A stretch of 44,907 bases of DNA from Flavobacteriales bacterium. GTDB taxonomy: Bacteria; Bacteroidota; Bacteroidia; Flavobacteriales_C; GCA-002722245. This document shows, in pieces, positions 9,103 to 18,256 of this stretch. The stretch covers positions 4,446-49,352 of the forward strand of contig PBJD01000040.1 of the NCBI GenBank assembly GCA_002720635.1, in the 5' to 3' direction. The stretch's first letter is position 1, and each line of letters begins with the position of its first letter. The notes beneath the pieces were generated by a model. That model was given only the letters and a program-made list of their open reading frames with translations. It did no database searches and was not told the origin of the DNA. Made by a program: the position numbers and the translations under genes.

Positions 9103-10149
9103 TTATTCAACAAAAGGGTTGCTAAAATCAGGGTTATTAATAAATGATGTATCAGAAAGTGTTTTTAAAAATGAAATAAGCTGAAGCTTTTCAAGTTCAG
9201 TCCAGTGAAAACCGCCATTATCATTTGGCATCAATGGATCCACAGTAATTGATGTTTTTATACTATCACTGTAAAAATCAATAACATCCTCTAATGTTTC
9301 AAATCTTCCATCATGCATATAAGGAGCTGTAAATTCAATATTTCTTAGCGTAGGTGTTCGAAATTTCCCTTTATCATAAACATAAGAAGATACCTCAAAA
9401 TGACCTTTGTCGGGATTAATATCCAAACCATTATTATGTAATTCATCATCTGTAAACAAAGGTCTTACATGGCAATGGAAACATTCTGCTTTTTCGGAAA
9501 GAAATAAATTATATCCGGCCAGCTCTAAGGGTGTCAATTCAATTTCCCCATTCAAGAATTTATCAAATTTTGATTGGTTTGAAATTAAGCTTCGTTCAAA
9601 CTGAGCAAGAGCCTTTGTTACTAAATCCTTTGTTATATGAGTCGTTCCAAATGCTATTTGAAATTCGCCTGGATAATCATCATGCCTCTTTAATCGATCA
9701 ACGGCATCTTCCCAATTTAAATGCAGTTCTATTGGGTTTTCAACAGGTTCAACAGCCTGCTCTTCCAAACTGTTTGCTCTGCCATTCCAAAAAGCAGAAG
9801 ATTGCCAACCGGGGTTAATTATTGCTGAGGCATTTAATTTTCCGGCAATACCGTCTATTCCTACGCTAAATCTTTTATTATCCGAAAATGCTCTTGACTG
9901 TTGGTGGCAAGTAGCGCAAGACTGCGTTTCATTTCCGGATAAAATGGGATCATAAAATAATTTTCTACCGAGAGCAATACCCTCCTCAGTAGTTTCATTG
10001 TCAACAGGTATAGGCATTTCAGGAAATCCAGGCGTACCGAGATCAGTATGTGTATGGCGATGATTGTCAACAATATTCTCAATGGTAATTTTATCTCGAC
10101 AAGAAAAAGTCAACAACACAATAGCAATAAAACGTATTTTTCTTTTCAT
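9103..10149 (-). CDS. Di-heme cytochrome c peroxidase, MauG/MbnH-like
   Basis: 348 aa; two CxxCH heme motifs (SCATCHQQSRAFSD and CFHCHVRPLFTD), LGRKLFYDPILSGNETQ, FRTPTLRNIEFTAPYMHDGRFETLEDVIDFY. Confidence 0.93.
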   Translation of the reverse strand: MKRKIRFIAIVLLTFSCRDKITIENIVDNHRHTHTDLGTPGFPEMPIPVDNETTEEGIALGRKLFYDPILSGNETQSCATCHQQSRAFSDNKRFSVGIDGIAGKLNASAIINPGWQSSAFWNGRANSLEEQAVEPVENPIELHLNWEDAVDRLKRHDDYPGEFQIAFGTTHITKDLVTKALAQFERSLISNQSKFDKFLNGEIELTPLELAGYNLFLSEKAECFHCHVRPLFTDDELHNNGLDINPDKGHFEVSSYVYDKGKFRTPTLRNIEFTAPYMHDGRFETLEDVIDFYSDSIKTSITVDPLMPNDNGGFHWTELEKLQLISFLKTLSDTSFINNPDFSNPFVE

Positions 10150-10209
10150 ACAGGTATTACGTAAAGACCAAACGACCCTTAAGTATATATATTATTGATA
10201 ATAAATTGA

Positions 10210-10971
10210 TTAATCAACCGATATCGAAAAAACCGAGGAGCCATTTGCTCTTAATTGCATTTGTGCTGTCATATCCATCATAATCATATGACCATAATCA
10301 GCAAAATCATAGTTGTCAGGATTGGTGAACCATTCGTTAACATCCATAATGATTTTAAAACTTAACCCTTTCTCATTAACCGTGAAAGCTGAATTTTGAA
10401 AGGTTACATTAAAATCATGAGGATGTCCCATTATACCTCCAGTGTGTATGTTATAGTTTTTATTTATGGAATCAACCCCTAAAGAATCATAAGTACCCTC
10501 TAACTTCAGATAATGGTATCCACCTCCCATGTTACCATCTGGCCATGCCATAGAGACTTCCTCAACAGTGGTTAAGGTATCAGAAACATTCATTTCAGAA
10601 TCAATTCCAAAAGTTATACCTATGGATTCATAAGTTCCTGATGGTATTTCAATATTGCTGTAACTTAATGTTGATGAATCTTTAGCATTTATATAAACAG
10701 GTTTCTTGTATATTTCTTTGCTTCCATCAGATCTGGAAAATGTTATATTACTTATGAAATACTTCAGTGTTCTGACTTCATAATTATGACCTACCGCATT
10801 TGTATATTTCAGGGTATCAAATTCTAATACTTCAAGTCCGACCTTATGAATAAAAGACAAATTAACTTTTACTGTTTTTGACGTCTCTTTATCTTTTTTG
10901 CATGAAATCATTGTTATGCCGGAAATTATTACCAATGACAAAGTAATACTTTGAATTATTTTATATTTCAT
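10210..10971 (-). CDS. MbnP-like copper-associated lipoprotein
   Basis: 253 aa lipoprotein (ISCKKDKE) with VNLSFIHKVG...YTNAVGHNYEVRTLKYFISNI and MAWPDGNMGGGYHYLKLEG; sits immediately upstream of the MauG/MbnH-like gene on the same strand. Confidence 0.8.
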   Translation of the reverse strand: MKYKIIQSITLSLVIISGITMISCKKDKETSKTVKVNLSFIHKVGLEVLEFDTLKYTNAVGHNYEVRTLKYFISNITFSRSDGSKEIYKKPVYINAKDSSTLSYSNIEIPSGTYESIGITFGIDSEMNVSDTLTTVEEVSMAWPDGNMGGGYHYLKLEGTYDSLGVDSINKNYNIHTGGIMGHPHDFNVTFQNSAFTVNEKGLSFKIIMDVNEWFTNPDNYDFADYGHMIMMDMTAQMQLRANGSSVFSISVD

Positions 10972-11140
10972 ATCAGGTATGATTAATTAATATCGTGCAA
11001 AAATTCACAATTACCGTGAGAAAAAAATTGTAAAATTAAACACTTTGAATAAAAATGGATTAGATGCATAACAGTAGCAAATCTACTATAATATTTCCAA
11101 AAAAATGATCAACCTTATTTGTGAAATATTGGAGTTAAGA

Positions 11141-12244
11141 CTAAGCTCTTCCTAATTGCCTCAGCATTTTCATATGATACCATAATGCCGACCTGAAAGT
11201 GGGTTGAACATGATATGGCAAATTGAACTCTTCAGCAGTTGCTTTAACAATTTTACTTATTTTACTGTAATGCACATGACAAATACTTGGAAAAAGATGA
11301 TGTTCCACCTGATAATTTAAGCCTCCCACATACCAGGTAAGCAATTTATTTTTCGGGGCAAAATTAACAGTATTCATTACTTGATGACTCGCCCAGTCAT
11401 TTGGGATACTGTCTCCTCCTTTAGCATCAGAATAAGGTGAAGATTCCATTACATGAGCAGGTTGAAAGACGCAACTTAATATAAAACCTGCAACCCAATG
11501 CATTACTAAAAAGTTAATGATTACCGCCACAGCACCGAAATCAGTGAACAGTATTGGAACAACAATAGTGTACAAAAAATAACCAACTCTAAAAAAGATG
11601 ATTTTGAACAAATGGAATAAAAAAGAGCGACTCGACGCTGATCGGATAAGACCTCTTTTTTTATACCTTACCAATGCGCTAAAATCAGATACAGTTGCCC
11701 AGTTTAATGTTAAAAACCCGTAAAAAAACCATGCATACAGAAACTGGAACCTGTGTATAAAACGTCTCTCGGAATTTGGTGAAAATCTAAGAAAAGAAGG
11801 CGAATCAATATCTTCGTCGTACTCTTCGACATTCGTATAAGTATGATGTAAAACGTTATGCTGTATTTTCCAGTTAATTGATGCCCCGCCAACTAAATTA
11901 ATTACTTCTCCAACTATGTTATTTAACCTTTTATTTTTGGAATATGAACCATGAATAGCATCATGCATAACACTAAATCCTATCCCAGCCATAAAAACAC
12001 CCATCCAAATTGAGATACCAAAATAAATCCAAAGATTTTCAACATATCCAGACAACAGAGCAAAGTAAGGAGTCAGATAAGCTGTAATCATAAAGAAGGT
12101 TTTGAAATACATTCCAAAATTACCTTGTTTATCGATACCATTTACTTTAAAATACTCATCCGTCCTTAATTTTAAAGCTTTAAAAAAATCGGTAGACTTT
12201 GTATTATATTTTGGTGGAATAAAAACCATTACTAAAGATATCAA
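11141..12244 (-). CDS. Membrane fatty acid desaturase (acyl-CoA / linoleoyl-CoA desaturase-like)
   Basis: 367 aa; histidine boxes HDAIHGS, HNVLHHTY, QVEHHLFP. Confidence 0.92.
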   Translation of the reverse strand: MISLVMVFIPPKYNTKSTDFFKALKLRTDEYFKVNGIDKQGNFGMYFKTFFMITAYLTPYFALLSGYVENLWIYFGISIWMGVFMAGIGFSVMHDAIHGSYSKNKRLNNIVGEVINLVGGASINWKIQHNVLHHTYTNVEEYDEDIDSPSFLRFSPNSERRFIHRFQFLYAWFFYGFLTLNWATVSDFSALVRYKKRGLIRSASSRSFLFHLFKIIFFRVGYFLYTIVVPILFTDFGAVAVIINFLVMHWVAGFILSCVFQPAHVMESSPYSDAKGGDSIPNDWASHQVMNTVNFAPKNKLLTWYVGGLNYQVEHHLFPSICHVHYSKISKIVKATAEEFNLPYHVQPTFRSALWYHMKMLRQLGRA

Positions 12245-12385
12245 TGCAAGATAAGAATTAATAGGTGCTTACAAGCAATTAAATCATACAAATGGCTTTA
12301 TTTTTTATATGAACATGCATATTTTCTCCTTTAACGAAACTTTTAACAAAAAAAAAGGTAAAAAGTAACTCGACAAATCAAAATC

Positions 12386-14194
12386 ATGAAGCTAAAAATC
12401 ACAAATCTATTAGTATTAATATTTTTTAGTTTTGTATTAAATGCGCAGGAAAATCAAAAATGTGCAACAGATAATTTGCATAGAAAACAGATTGAAAATA
12501 ATCCTCAACTCAAAATCCAACTTCAAAAAAACGAAGCTATCCTTCAGAAATTCATCAATAATCAATATTTCAATTTTAAAAGTACAGAGGAAGTATTAAG
12601 AGTTCCTGTCGTAATTCATATTATGCATTTGGGCGAAGCAGAGGGAGAGGGAAACAACATCTCCAATGCACAAATCGAAAGTGGAATCCAACAACTCAAT
12701 GATGCCTTTAGGAATGTTAATGGAATGGGTGAGGATATTGGAATTGAATTTGCCTTAGCCATTCAAGCCCCCAATGGCGAAAGCACAACTGGAGTAGTAC
12801 GCTATAATGCCTCGGGAGAACCTGAATATGCATCCGACGGAATATCTACAGGTAGTGGAGATGGTTTAGCAGAAACGGACTTAAAAGCACTCAGTAAATG
12901 GCCAAAAGACCAATACTACAACATATGGATTGTTAGTGAAATAAATGGAAATGATGGAGGTTCTGGAATACAAGGATTTGCTTATTTGCCAGGTGCCGAA
13001 GCAGAATACGACGGAACCGTAATTCAGAATACTTCCTGGGGAGATCAAGGAACCGTAAATAACTGGAACAACCTCGGAACAACCATAATTCATGAATTAG
13101 GACATGGCTTGAATCTATATCACACTTTTCATACTGAAAATGAAGCTGATACAACACCTGATGGTTGCCCACTCAATACAAATTGTAAAGATCAAGGAGA
13201 CCGTTGCTGTGATACAGACCCTCATCTTGTAAGCTCAAGTCTTTCATGTGATACTGCTGAAATTAATCAATGTACGGGAAAACTTCTGGGTAATCTTGTC
13301 CGAAATTATATGGACTATTCAGAACAAGAATGCCAGGTTCTATTCACTGCTGATCAAAAAGCCAGAATGAGAGGAACACTTCTAACAACCCGAAAAAGTC
13401 TATTAGCTTCAAAGGCATTGACTCCTTCAGTGTCAGTGTGCGAAAATCCAATAGCAAATTCCTGTATACCTCAAACACAAAGTGATGGATTAGAAGGAAA
13501 TTATGCAGGTATTGGAACTTTTGAAATAGAGAAAAAGGTAGTCAGCAATAGTAAAACAGCTTATTTTGACAATGGTTACTTAGATAAAACCTCTGAATGT
13601 GAAGTTACTGCTTTTTTAACTCCAGATTCCTCCTACAAGGTAAAAATACTTCCCGCAGGTGGTATTAACACTTTAAACTCAAAAGTTTGGATTGATTACG
13701 ATAACAGCGGATATTTCACCAGTGAAGAGTTAATTTTTGAAGGAAACCATTCTGGAATAGTTGCCGACTCAACAAATTTTACAATTCCAAATACTGCAGT
13801 TCAAAATGAATTCATAAGGCTCAGAGCAGCAATAGATATACCAGCTATCACCGGGCCCTGCTATGAACCCCAATATGGTCAAATAGAGGACTACACTATA
13901 TATTTATATACACCAGAAGAAATTACTTCTCAAGAAAACATAAATTACCATAAACTCAGTGTTTATCCGAATCCTGTAGAGTCCAGTTTGTCGATTCAAT
14001 TTGATTATTCAGGATTATACAATGGCGATCTTATAATTCGAGACTTACAAGGCAGACTAATTAATAGCAAAGCAATAAACGGGAGGCTAAAGATCATCAC
14101 TAACGTTGATGTCTCCGGATTCCAAAAAGGAATTTATACATTAGCCCTTATAAATCAAGAGGGAACCATATCTCAAAATTTTGTCGTAAAGTAA
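12386..14194 (+). CDS. M43 (pappalysin)-like zinc metalloprotease with GEVED-like module and T9SS C-terminal sorting domain
   Basis: 602 aa; signal peptide, HELGHGLNLYHTFH, WIDYDNSGYFTSEELIFEG...PQYGQIEDYTIYL, C-term SVYPNPVESSLSIQF...GIYTLALINQEGTISQNFVVK. Confidence 0.9.
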   Translation: MKLKITNLLVLIFFSFVLNAQENQKCATDNLHRKQIENNPQLKIQLQKNEAILQKFINNQYFNFKSTEEVLRVPVVIHIMHLGEAEGEGNNISNAQIESGIQQLNDAFRNVNGMGEDIGIEFALAIQAPNGESTTGVVRYNASGEPEYASDGISTGSGDGLAETDLKALSKWPKDQYYNIWIVSEINGNDGGSGIQGFAYLPGAEAEYDGTVIQNTSWGDQGTVNNWNNLGTTIIHELGHGLNLYHTFHTENEADTTPDGCPLNTNCKDQGDRCCDTDPHLVSSSLSCDTAEINQCTGKLLGNLVRNYMDYSEQECQVLFTADQKARMRGTLLTTRKSLLASKALTPSVSVCENPIANSCIPQTQSDGLEGNYAGIGTFEIEKKVVSNSKTAYFDNGYLDKTSECEVTAFLTPDSSYKVKILPAGGINTLNSKVWIDYDNSGYFTSEELIFEGNHSGIVADSTNFTIPNTAVQNEFIRLRAAIDIPAITGPCYEPQYGQIEDYTIYLYTPEEITSQENINYHKLSVYPNPVESSLSIQFDYSGLYNGDLIIRDLQGRLINSKAINGRLKIITNVDVSGFQKGIYTLALINQEGTISQNFVVK

Positions 14195-14347
14195 AGATGT
14201 CCGTTTATAGTAACTCTTACTCTATTTAATCTCTCGAATTAATATTTTTTTTAAGTTAGGGCAACTTTTAAATATTTGCGATGTCTTCGTTGCATAATTT
14301 TTAAAGTGTAACTCTTTTACAGAGGCAATTCGTTTTTAAAAAATGCT

Positions 14348-15181
14348 ATGAAAAAAGTTGATTTTAAATCATTAATTAAATTCTTAATTATCTCAATATT
14401 TTTTACTTCTTGCTCTAAAGAAGAACCTAACTTAATATCAGTTCTAAACAATAACATTGCAGATGCTGCATTTCATCATATCAATTCAATAGTAGATATT
14501 GAATTAGGATATTTTGAAGACAACTCTGATTTAAATGGATTAAATAGTTTTTTAATTAAGGAACATGACACCTGCCCAGATATCACTTTAAGCTTCTCCA
14601 ACGATTCTTCTTATATTGATTCACTATGGATTGATTATGGGGAAGAAGGTTGTGAGTGGAAAGGAAGAACAAAAACGGGAAAGATATTAATCACCCAAAA
14701 TGGAAAAAGGAATCAAACAGGCACTATAACCAAGGTCGAATTAATTAATTTAATAATTGATGATTACGCCATTTTGGGAACTCAAATTATTGAAAGATCA
14801 GAAGTTGAAATAAATTCGGGAAACTGGATCGGAACAGATCATGTTCAGGTAAATGACGCCAGAATAAAGAATAACAAACAACTTTCCGAATTCATTTGGA
14901 ATTCAGACAGAGTTCGTCAAGGGAATATTGAAAACGGAGAACTCATTTTTTGTATTGAAGGAAATATGAACGGCATAAATAGTGAAGGTTTTAAGTATAC
15001 GATAACAACAAGAACACCTTTAAAACATAAATTGTATTGTCCGAGAATTATTTCTGGTGTTTTAAATGTTTTCGATGAATCGGGAATAAATCCTCAAACA
15101 ATTGATTATGGCAATGGAACATGCGATCTGGAGGCAATTATTTCTACTGAATATAATAACTTCGAAGTCAGCCTATGGTAA
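14348..15181 (+). CDS. Putative lipoprotein of unknown function
   Basis: 277 aa with lipobox-like IIISIFFTSCSKEEP; family not recognised. Confidence 0.75.
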   Translation: MKKVDFKSLIKFLIISIFFTSCSKEEPNLISVLNNNIADAAFHHINSIVDIELGYFEDNSDLNGLNSFLIKEHDTCPDITLSFSNDSSYIDSLWIDYGEEGCEWKGRTKTGKILITQNGKRNQTGTITKVELINLIIDDYAILGTQIIERSEVEINSGNWIGTDHVQVNDARIKNNKQLSEFIWNSDRVRQGNIENGELIFCIEGNMNGINSEGFKYTITTRTPLKHKLYCPRIISGVLNVFDESGINPQTIDYGNGTCDLEAIISTEYNNFEVSLW

Positions 15182-15199
15182 TTTTATTTCCTATTTATA

Positions 15200-15577
15200 T
15201 TATCCTACTAAAACCCTATACTCTTCTGCTGAAAGTAAAGAATCAAATTTTGAAACATCTGAAACCTTTATTTTAATCATCCACCCCTTTCCGTAAGCAT
15301 CTTCATTAACAATTTCAGGTTCGTCTTCAATATTATCATTAACCTCCAAAACTTCTCCGGCTAAAGGCATAAACAAATCTGAAACTGTTTTAACCGCCTC
15401 AATAGTTCCAAATACCTCTTCCGCATCCAGGGTTTCTCCCAAGGTCTCAACTTCAACATAAACGACATCACCTAACTCTCCCTGAGCAAAATCTGTAACA
15501 CCAACTGTTGCGATATCACCTTCTAATCTAACCCATTCATGATCTTTAGTATACTTTAACTCTTTAGGAATATCCAT
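15200..15577 (-). CDS. gcvH: Glycine cleavage system H protein
   Basis: 125 aa; [34 protein letters not shown], lipoyl-Lys motif [12 protein letters not shown]. Confidence 0.97.
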   Translation of the reverse strand: MDIPKELKYTKDHEWVRLEGDIATVGVTDFAQGELGDVVYVEVETLGETLDAEEVFGTIEAVKTVSDLFMPLAGEVLEVNDNIEDEPEIVNEDAYGKGWMIKIKVSDVSKFDSLLSAEEYRVLVG

Positions 15578-15701
15578 TTAATTTAATTTTAAAGGTCAAA
15601 GATAATAATTAGATTTATTCTTCTACTCTTAATTGAAAGCATGTTTAGAGAGGGAAAAAAATTATTAATCTAAGAAAGAAAAATTAATATCCAAAAGCCA
15701 T

Positions 15702-17084
15702 TTAATCAGAAGAATCAATTTCTTCCCAACATCCTGACTTCACTTCTTTTTCATCACTTGAAAGACCATTAACAACATCTTTTCCATTAGCGTAAACCAT
15801 AAGACTTAACAGTAGAACCATACCCGTAATTTGAGCATACTCCAAAAATTTATCTCCTGGCTTTCTTCTGAAAATTATTTCATAAAACAAGAACAACACA
15901 TGCCCTCCATCTAAAGCAGGAATTGGAAGTAAATTCATTATTGCTAAAACTACAGATAAAAGAGCTGTAATATTCCAGAATTTTTGCCAGTAATCATCAT
16001 CGGTAAAACTTTCCGGGAATAGATTCCCAATCGAACCAAAACCTCCAACCTGTTTAATACCTTCAGACGTAAACATATACTTGAGCTGTTTTACGTAGTT
16101 ACTGAGATTACCAGTCATTTCAATAAATCCTGCCGGTATACTCTCAAAAAATGAATAGACTTTTTTATCCATAACCATAAGGCTATCAAATTGTGTATTA
16201 TATAAGCCTATTTTTCCGTATTGATCAACCTTTACATTAACAACTAATGAATCTCCGTTCCTCATAACAGTTAATCCGACTTCCCGGCAAGAATCTTTAG
16301 CTAACTCCTTCGCGAAAAACTGAAAATAAGGAACACTTTTCCCGTTAATAGCTATTATTCTATCTCCTTTTTTAATCCCACAAGTTTTGTTTAGAGAATT
16401 TTCTGTAAATTTCTCAGCTATGAATTCAACAAGAGGACTAAACATCCTTGTCTTACTGGCTATTACATCTTTTGGTAGTTGACTGGGAATTGAAATTATA
16501 GTGTCTTCACCATTTCTATTCACCTTTACAGTCTCTGCATTATCCAGAAGAATCCCATTTTGGTAATCCGAAAATAAATAGGGCTGTTTTCCGTCAATTG
16601 AAATGAGTTTATCACCATCTTTGAAACCATATTTTTTCATTACATCACTGACCATTACCCCATTCTCAGCAACACTTGATGCAGGAAGAACATCCTTACC
16701 CCAGGTAAAAAGCATCATTGAATAAATTACAAATGCCAAAATGATATTAACAGTTACTCCTCCAATCATAATAATTAACCGCTGCCAGGCAGGCTTTGAA
16801 CGAAATTCCCATGGCTCTGGAGGTTTCTTCATCTGCTCCTTGTCCATCGACTCATCAACCATACCGGCGATTTTAACGTATCCTCCCAAAGGAAGCCAAC
16901 CTATGCCATAAACCGTATCCCCGACCTTCTTTTTAACCAAAGAAAACCATGGATCAAAAAACAAATAAAACTTCTCAACTTTTGTTTTAAATAATTTTGC
17001 CGGGATGTAGTGTCCCAACTCATGTAAAACCACAAGTATTGAGAGACTAAATATTAAACTTACTGCTTTTGTAAAAAACTCCAT
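15702..17084 (-). CDS. rseP: RIP metalloprotease RseP (site-2 protease, M50)
   Basis: 460 aa; HELGHYIPAKLF, PLGGYVKIAGM, PDZ-like segments, NLLPIPALDGGH; adjacent to dxr. Confidence 0.95.
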   Translation of the reverse strand: MEFFTKAVSLIFSLSILVVLHELGHYIPAKLFKTKVEKFYLFFDPWFSLVKKKVGDTVYGIGWLPLGGYVKIAGMVDESMDKEQMKKPPEPWEFRSKPAWQRLIIMIGGVTVNIILAFVIYSMMLFTWGKDVLPASSVAENGVMVSDVMKKYGFKDGDKLISIDGKQPYLFSDYQNGILLDNAETVKVNRNGEDTIISIPSQLPKDVIASKTRMFSPLVEFIAEKFTENSLNKTCGIKKGDRIIAINGKSVPYFQFFAKELAKDSCREVGLTVMRNGDSLVVNVKVDQYGKIGLYNTQFDSLMVMDKKVYSFFESIPAGFIEMTGNLSNYVKQLKYMFTSEGIKQVGGFGSIGNLFPESFTDDDYWQKFWNITALLSVVLAIMNLLPIPALDGGHVLFLFYEIIFRRKPGDKFLEYAQITGMVLLLSLMVYANGKDVVNGLSSDEKEVKSGCWEEIDSSD

Positions 17085-18256
17085 TATAATGAATCAATAA
17101 TTCTTTTTGTGATGATTCTCGCTTCTTTATCAGAACTTATATAATCCTCTAAAGTTGGTTTAGAAATAAATGTAGCTTTTAGCATACATTCCTCAATCAC
17201 TTCACTCATTTGTAAAAACCCAATTCTATCTTCTAAAAAGGCCCCTACAACTATTTCATTTGCTGCATTTAAGACACATGGAGCGTTCCCTCCTTTTTCC
17301 AGTGCTTCAAAAGCGAGTACAAGGTTACGAAAAGTTTTCTTATCCGGAGCGTCAAACGTTAATTGAGGATAACTTAAAAAGTTAAATCTTGTGAAATTAT
17401 TTTTCTGTCGTTTGGGAAAACCAATTGCATATTGAATTGGTAACTTCATATCGGGCAGACCAATTTGAGCTTTAACACTTCCATCCTCAAACTGTACCAG
17501 TGAATGAACAATACTTTGAGGATGCACAATTACTTCAATTTGTTCTGGTTTTAAATTAAAAAGCCATTTAGCTTCAATAACATCTAATCCTTTGTTCATC
17601 ATACTTGCAGAATCAATGGTGATTTTGGCCCCCATATCCCAGTTTGGGTGTTTTAGCGCCTGCTCCTTTGTTACCGATTGTAATTCATGACTTGACTTGC
17701 CCAAAAATGGTCCTCCGCTTGCAGTAAGAATAATCTTTTCTATAGGATTCATAAACTCACCAACCAGGCACTGAAAAATAGCCGAATGCTCACTGTCAAC
17801 AGGTAAAATATTCACTCCTTTTTCACGAGCTAAATTCATGACCAATTCACCTGCGACAACTAATGTCTCTTTATTTGCCAGAGCAATATCCTTCCCTGCA
17901 TTAATTGCAGCAATGGTTGGTTTTAAACCGGCATAACCTACTAAAGCAGTTAAAACAACATCTATTTCTTTGTACTCAACAACTTGTTCTAAAGCATCAA
18001 CACCAGAATAAACCGTAATATCTTGATCATACAATGCCTCATTAACTTGTGAATACTTGGTTTCATCAACAATAACGACAGCATTAGGCCGAAACTTTTT
18101 AGCCTGCTTAATTAACACCTCAGCATTTTTATATACTGTAAGTACCTCAACCTGAAAAAGATGCGACTGATCTTCGATAACTTCTAAAGCTTGTGTTCCA
18201 ATTGAACCAGAAGAGCCAAGAATGGCTATTCTTTTCTTTTTAATTTCTTCTGTCAT
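17084..18256 (-). CDS. dxr: 1-deoxy-D-xylulose-5-phosphate reductoisomerase
   Basis: 390 aa; RIAILGSSGSIGTQALEVI, DIALANKETLVVAGE, LPVDSEHSAIFQCL, MMNKGLDVIEAKWLF. Confidence 0.97.
   Translation of the reverse strand: MTEEIKKKRIAILGSSGSIGTQALEVIEDQSHLFQVEVLTVYKNAEVLIKQAKKFRPNAVVIVDETKYSQVNEALYDQDITVYSGVDALEQVVEYKEIDVVLTALVGYAGLKPTIAAINAGKDIALANKETLVVAGELVMNLAREKGVNILPVDSEHSAIFQCLVGEFMNPIEKIILTASGGPFLGKSSHELQSVTKEQALKHPNWDMGAKITIDSASMMNKGLDVIEAKWLFNLKPEQIEVIVHPQSIVHSLVQFEDGSVKAQIGLPDMKLPIQYAIGFPKRQKNNFTRFNFLSYPQLTFDAPDKKTFRNLVLAFEALEKGGNAPCVLNAANEIVVGAFLEDRIGFLQMSEVIEECMLKATFISKPTLEDYISSDKEARIITKRIIDSL

Noticed and set aside
9407-9818. Overlapping plus-strand ORFs (65 and 95 aa)
   Set aside because: Antisense to the intact di-heme peroxidase gene.
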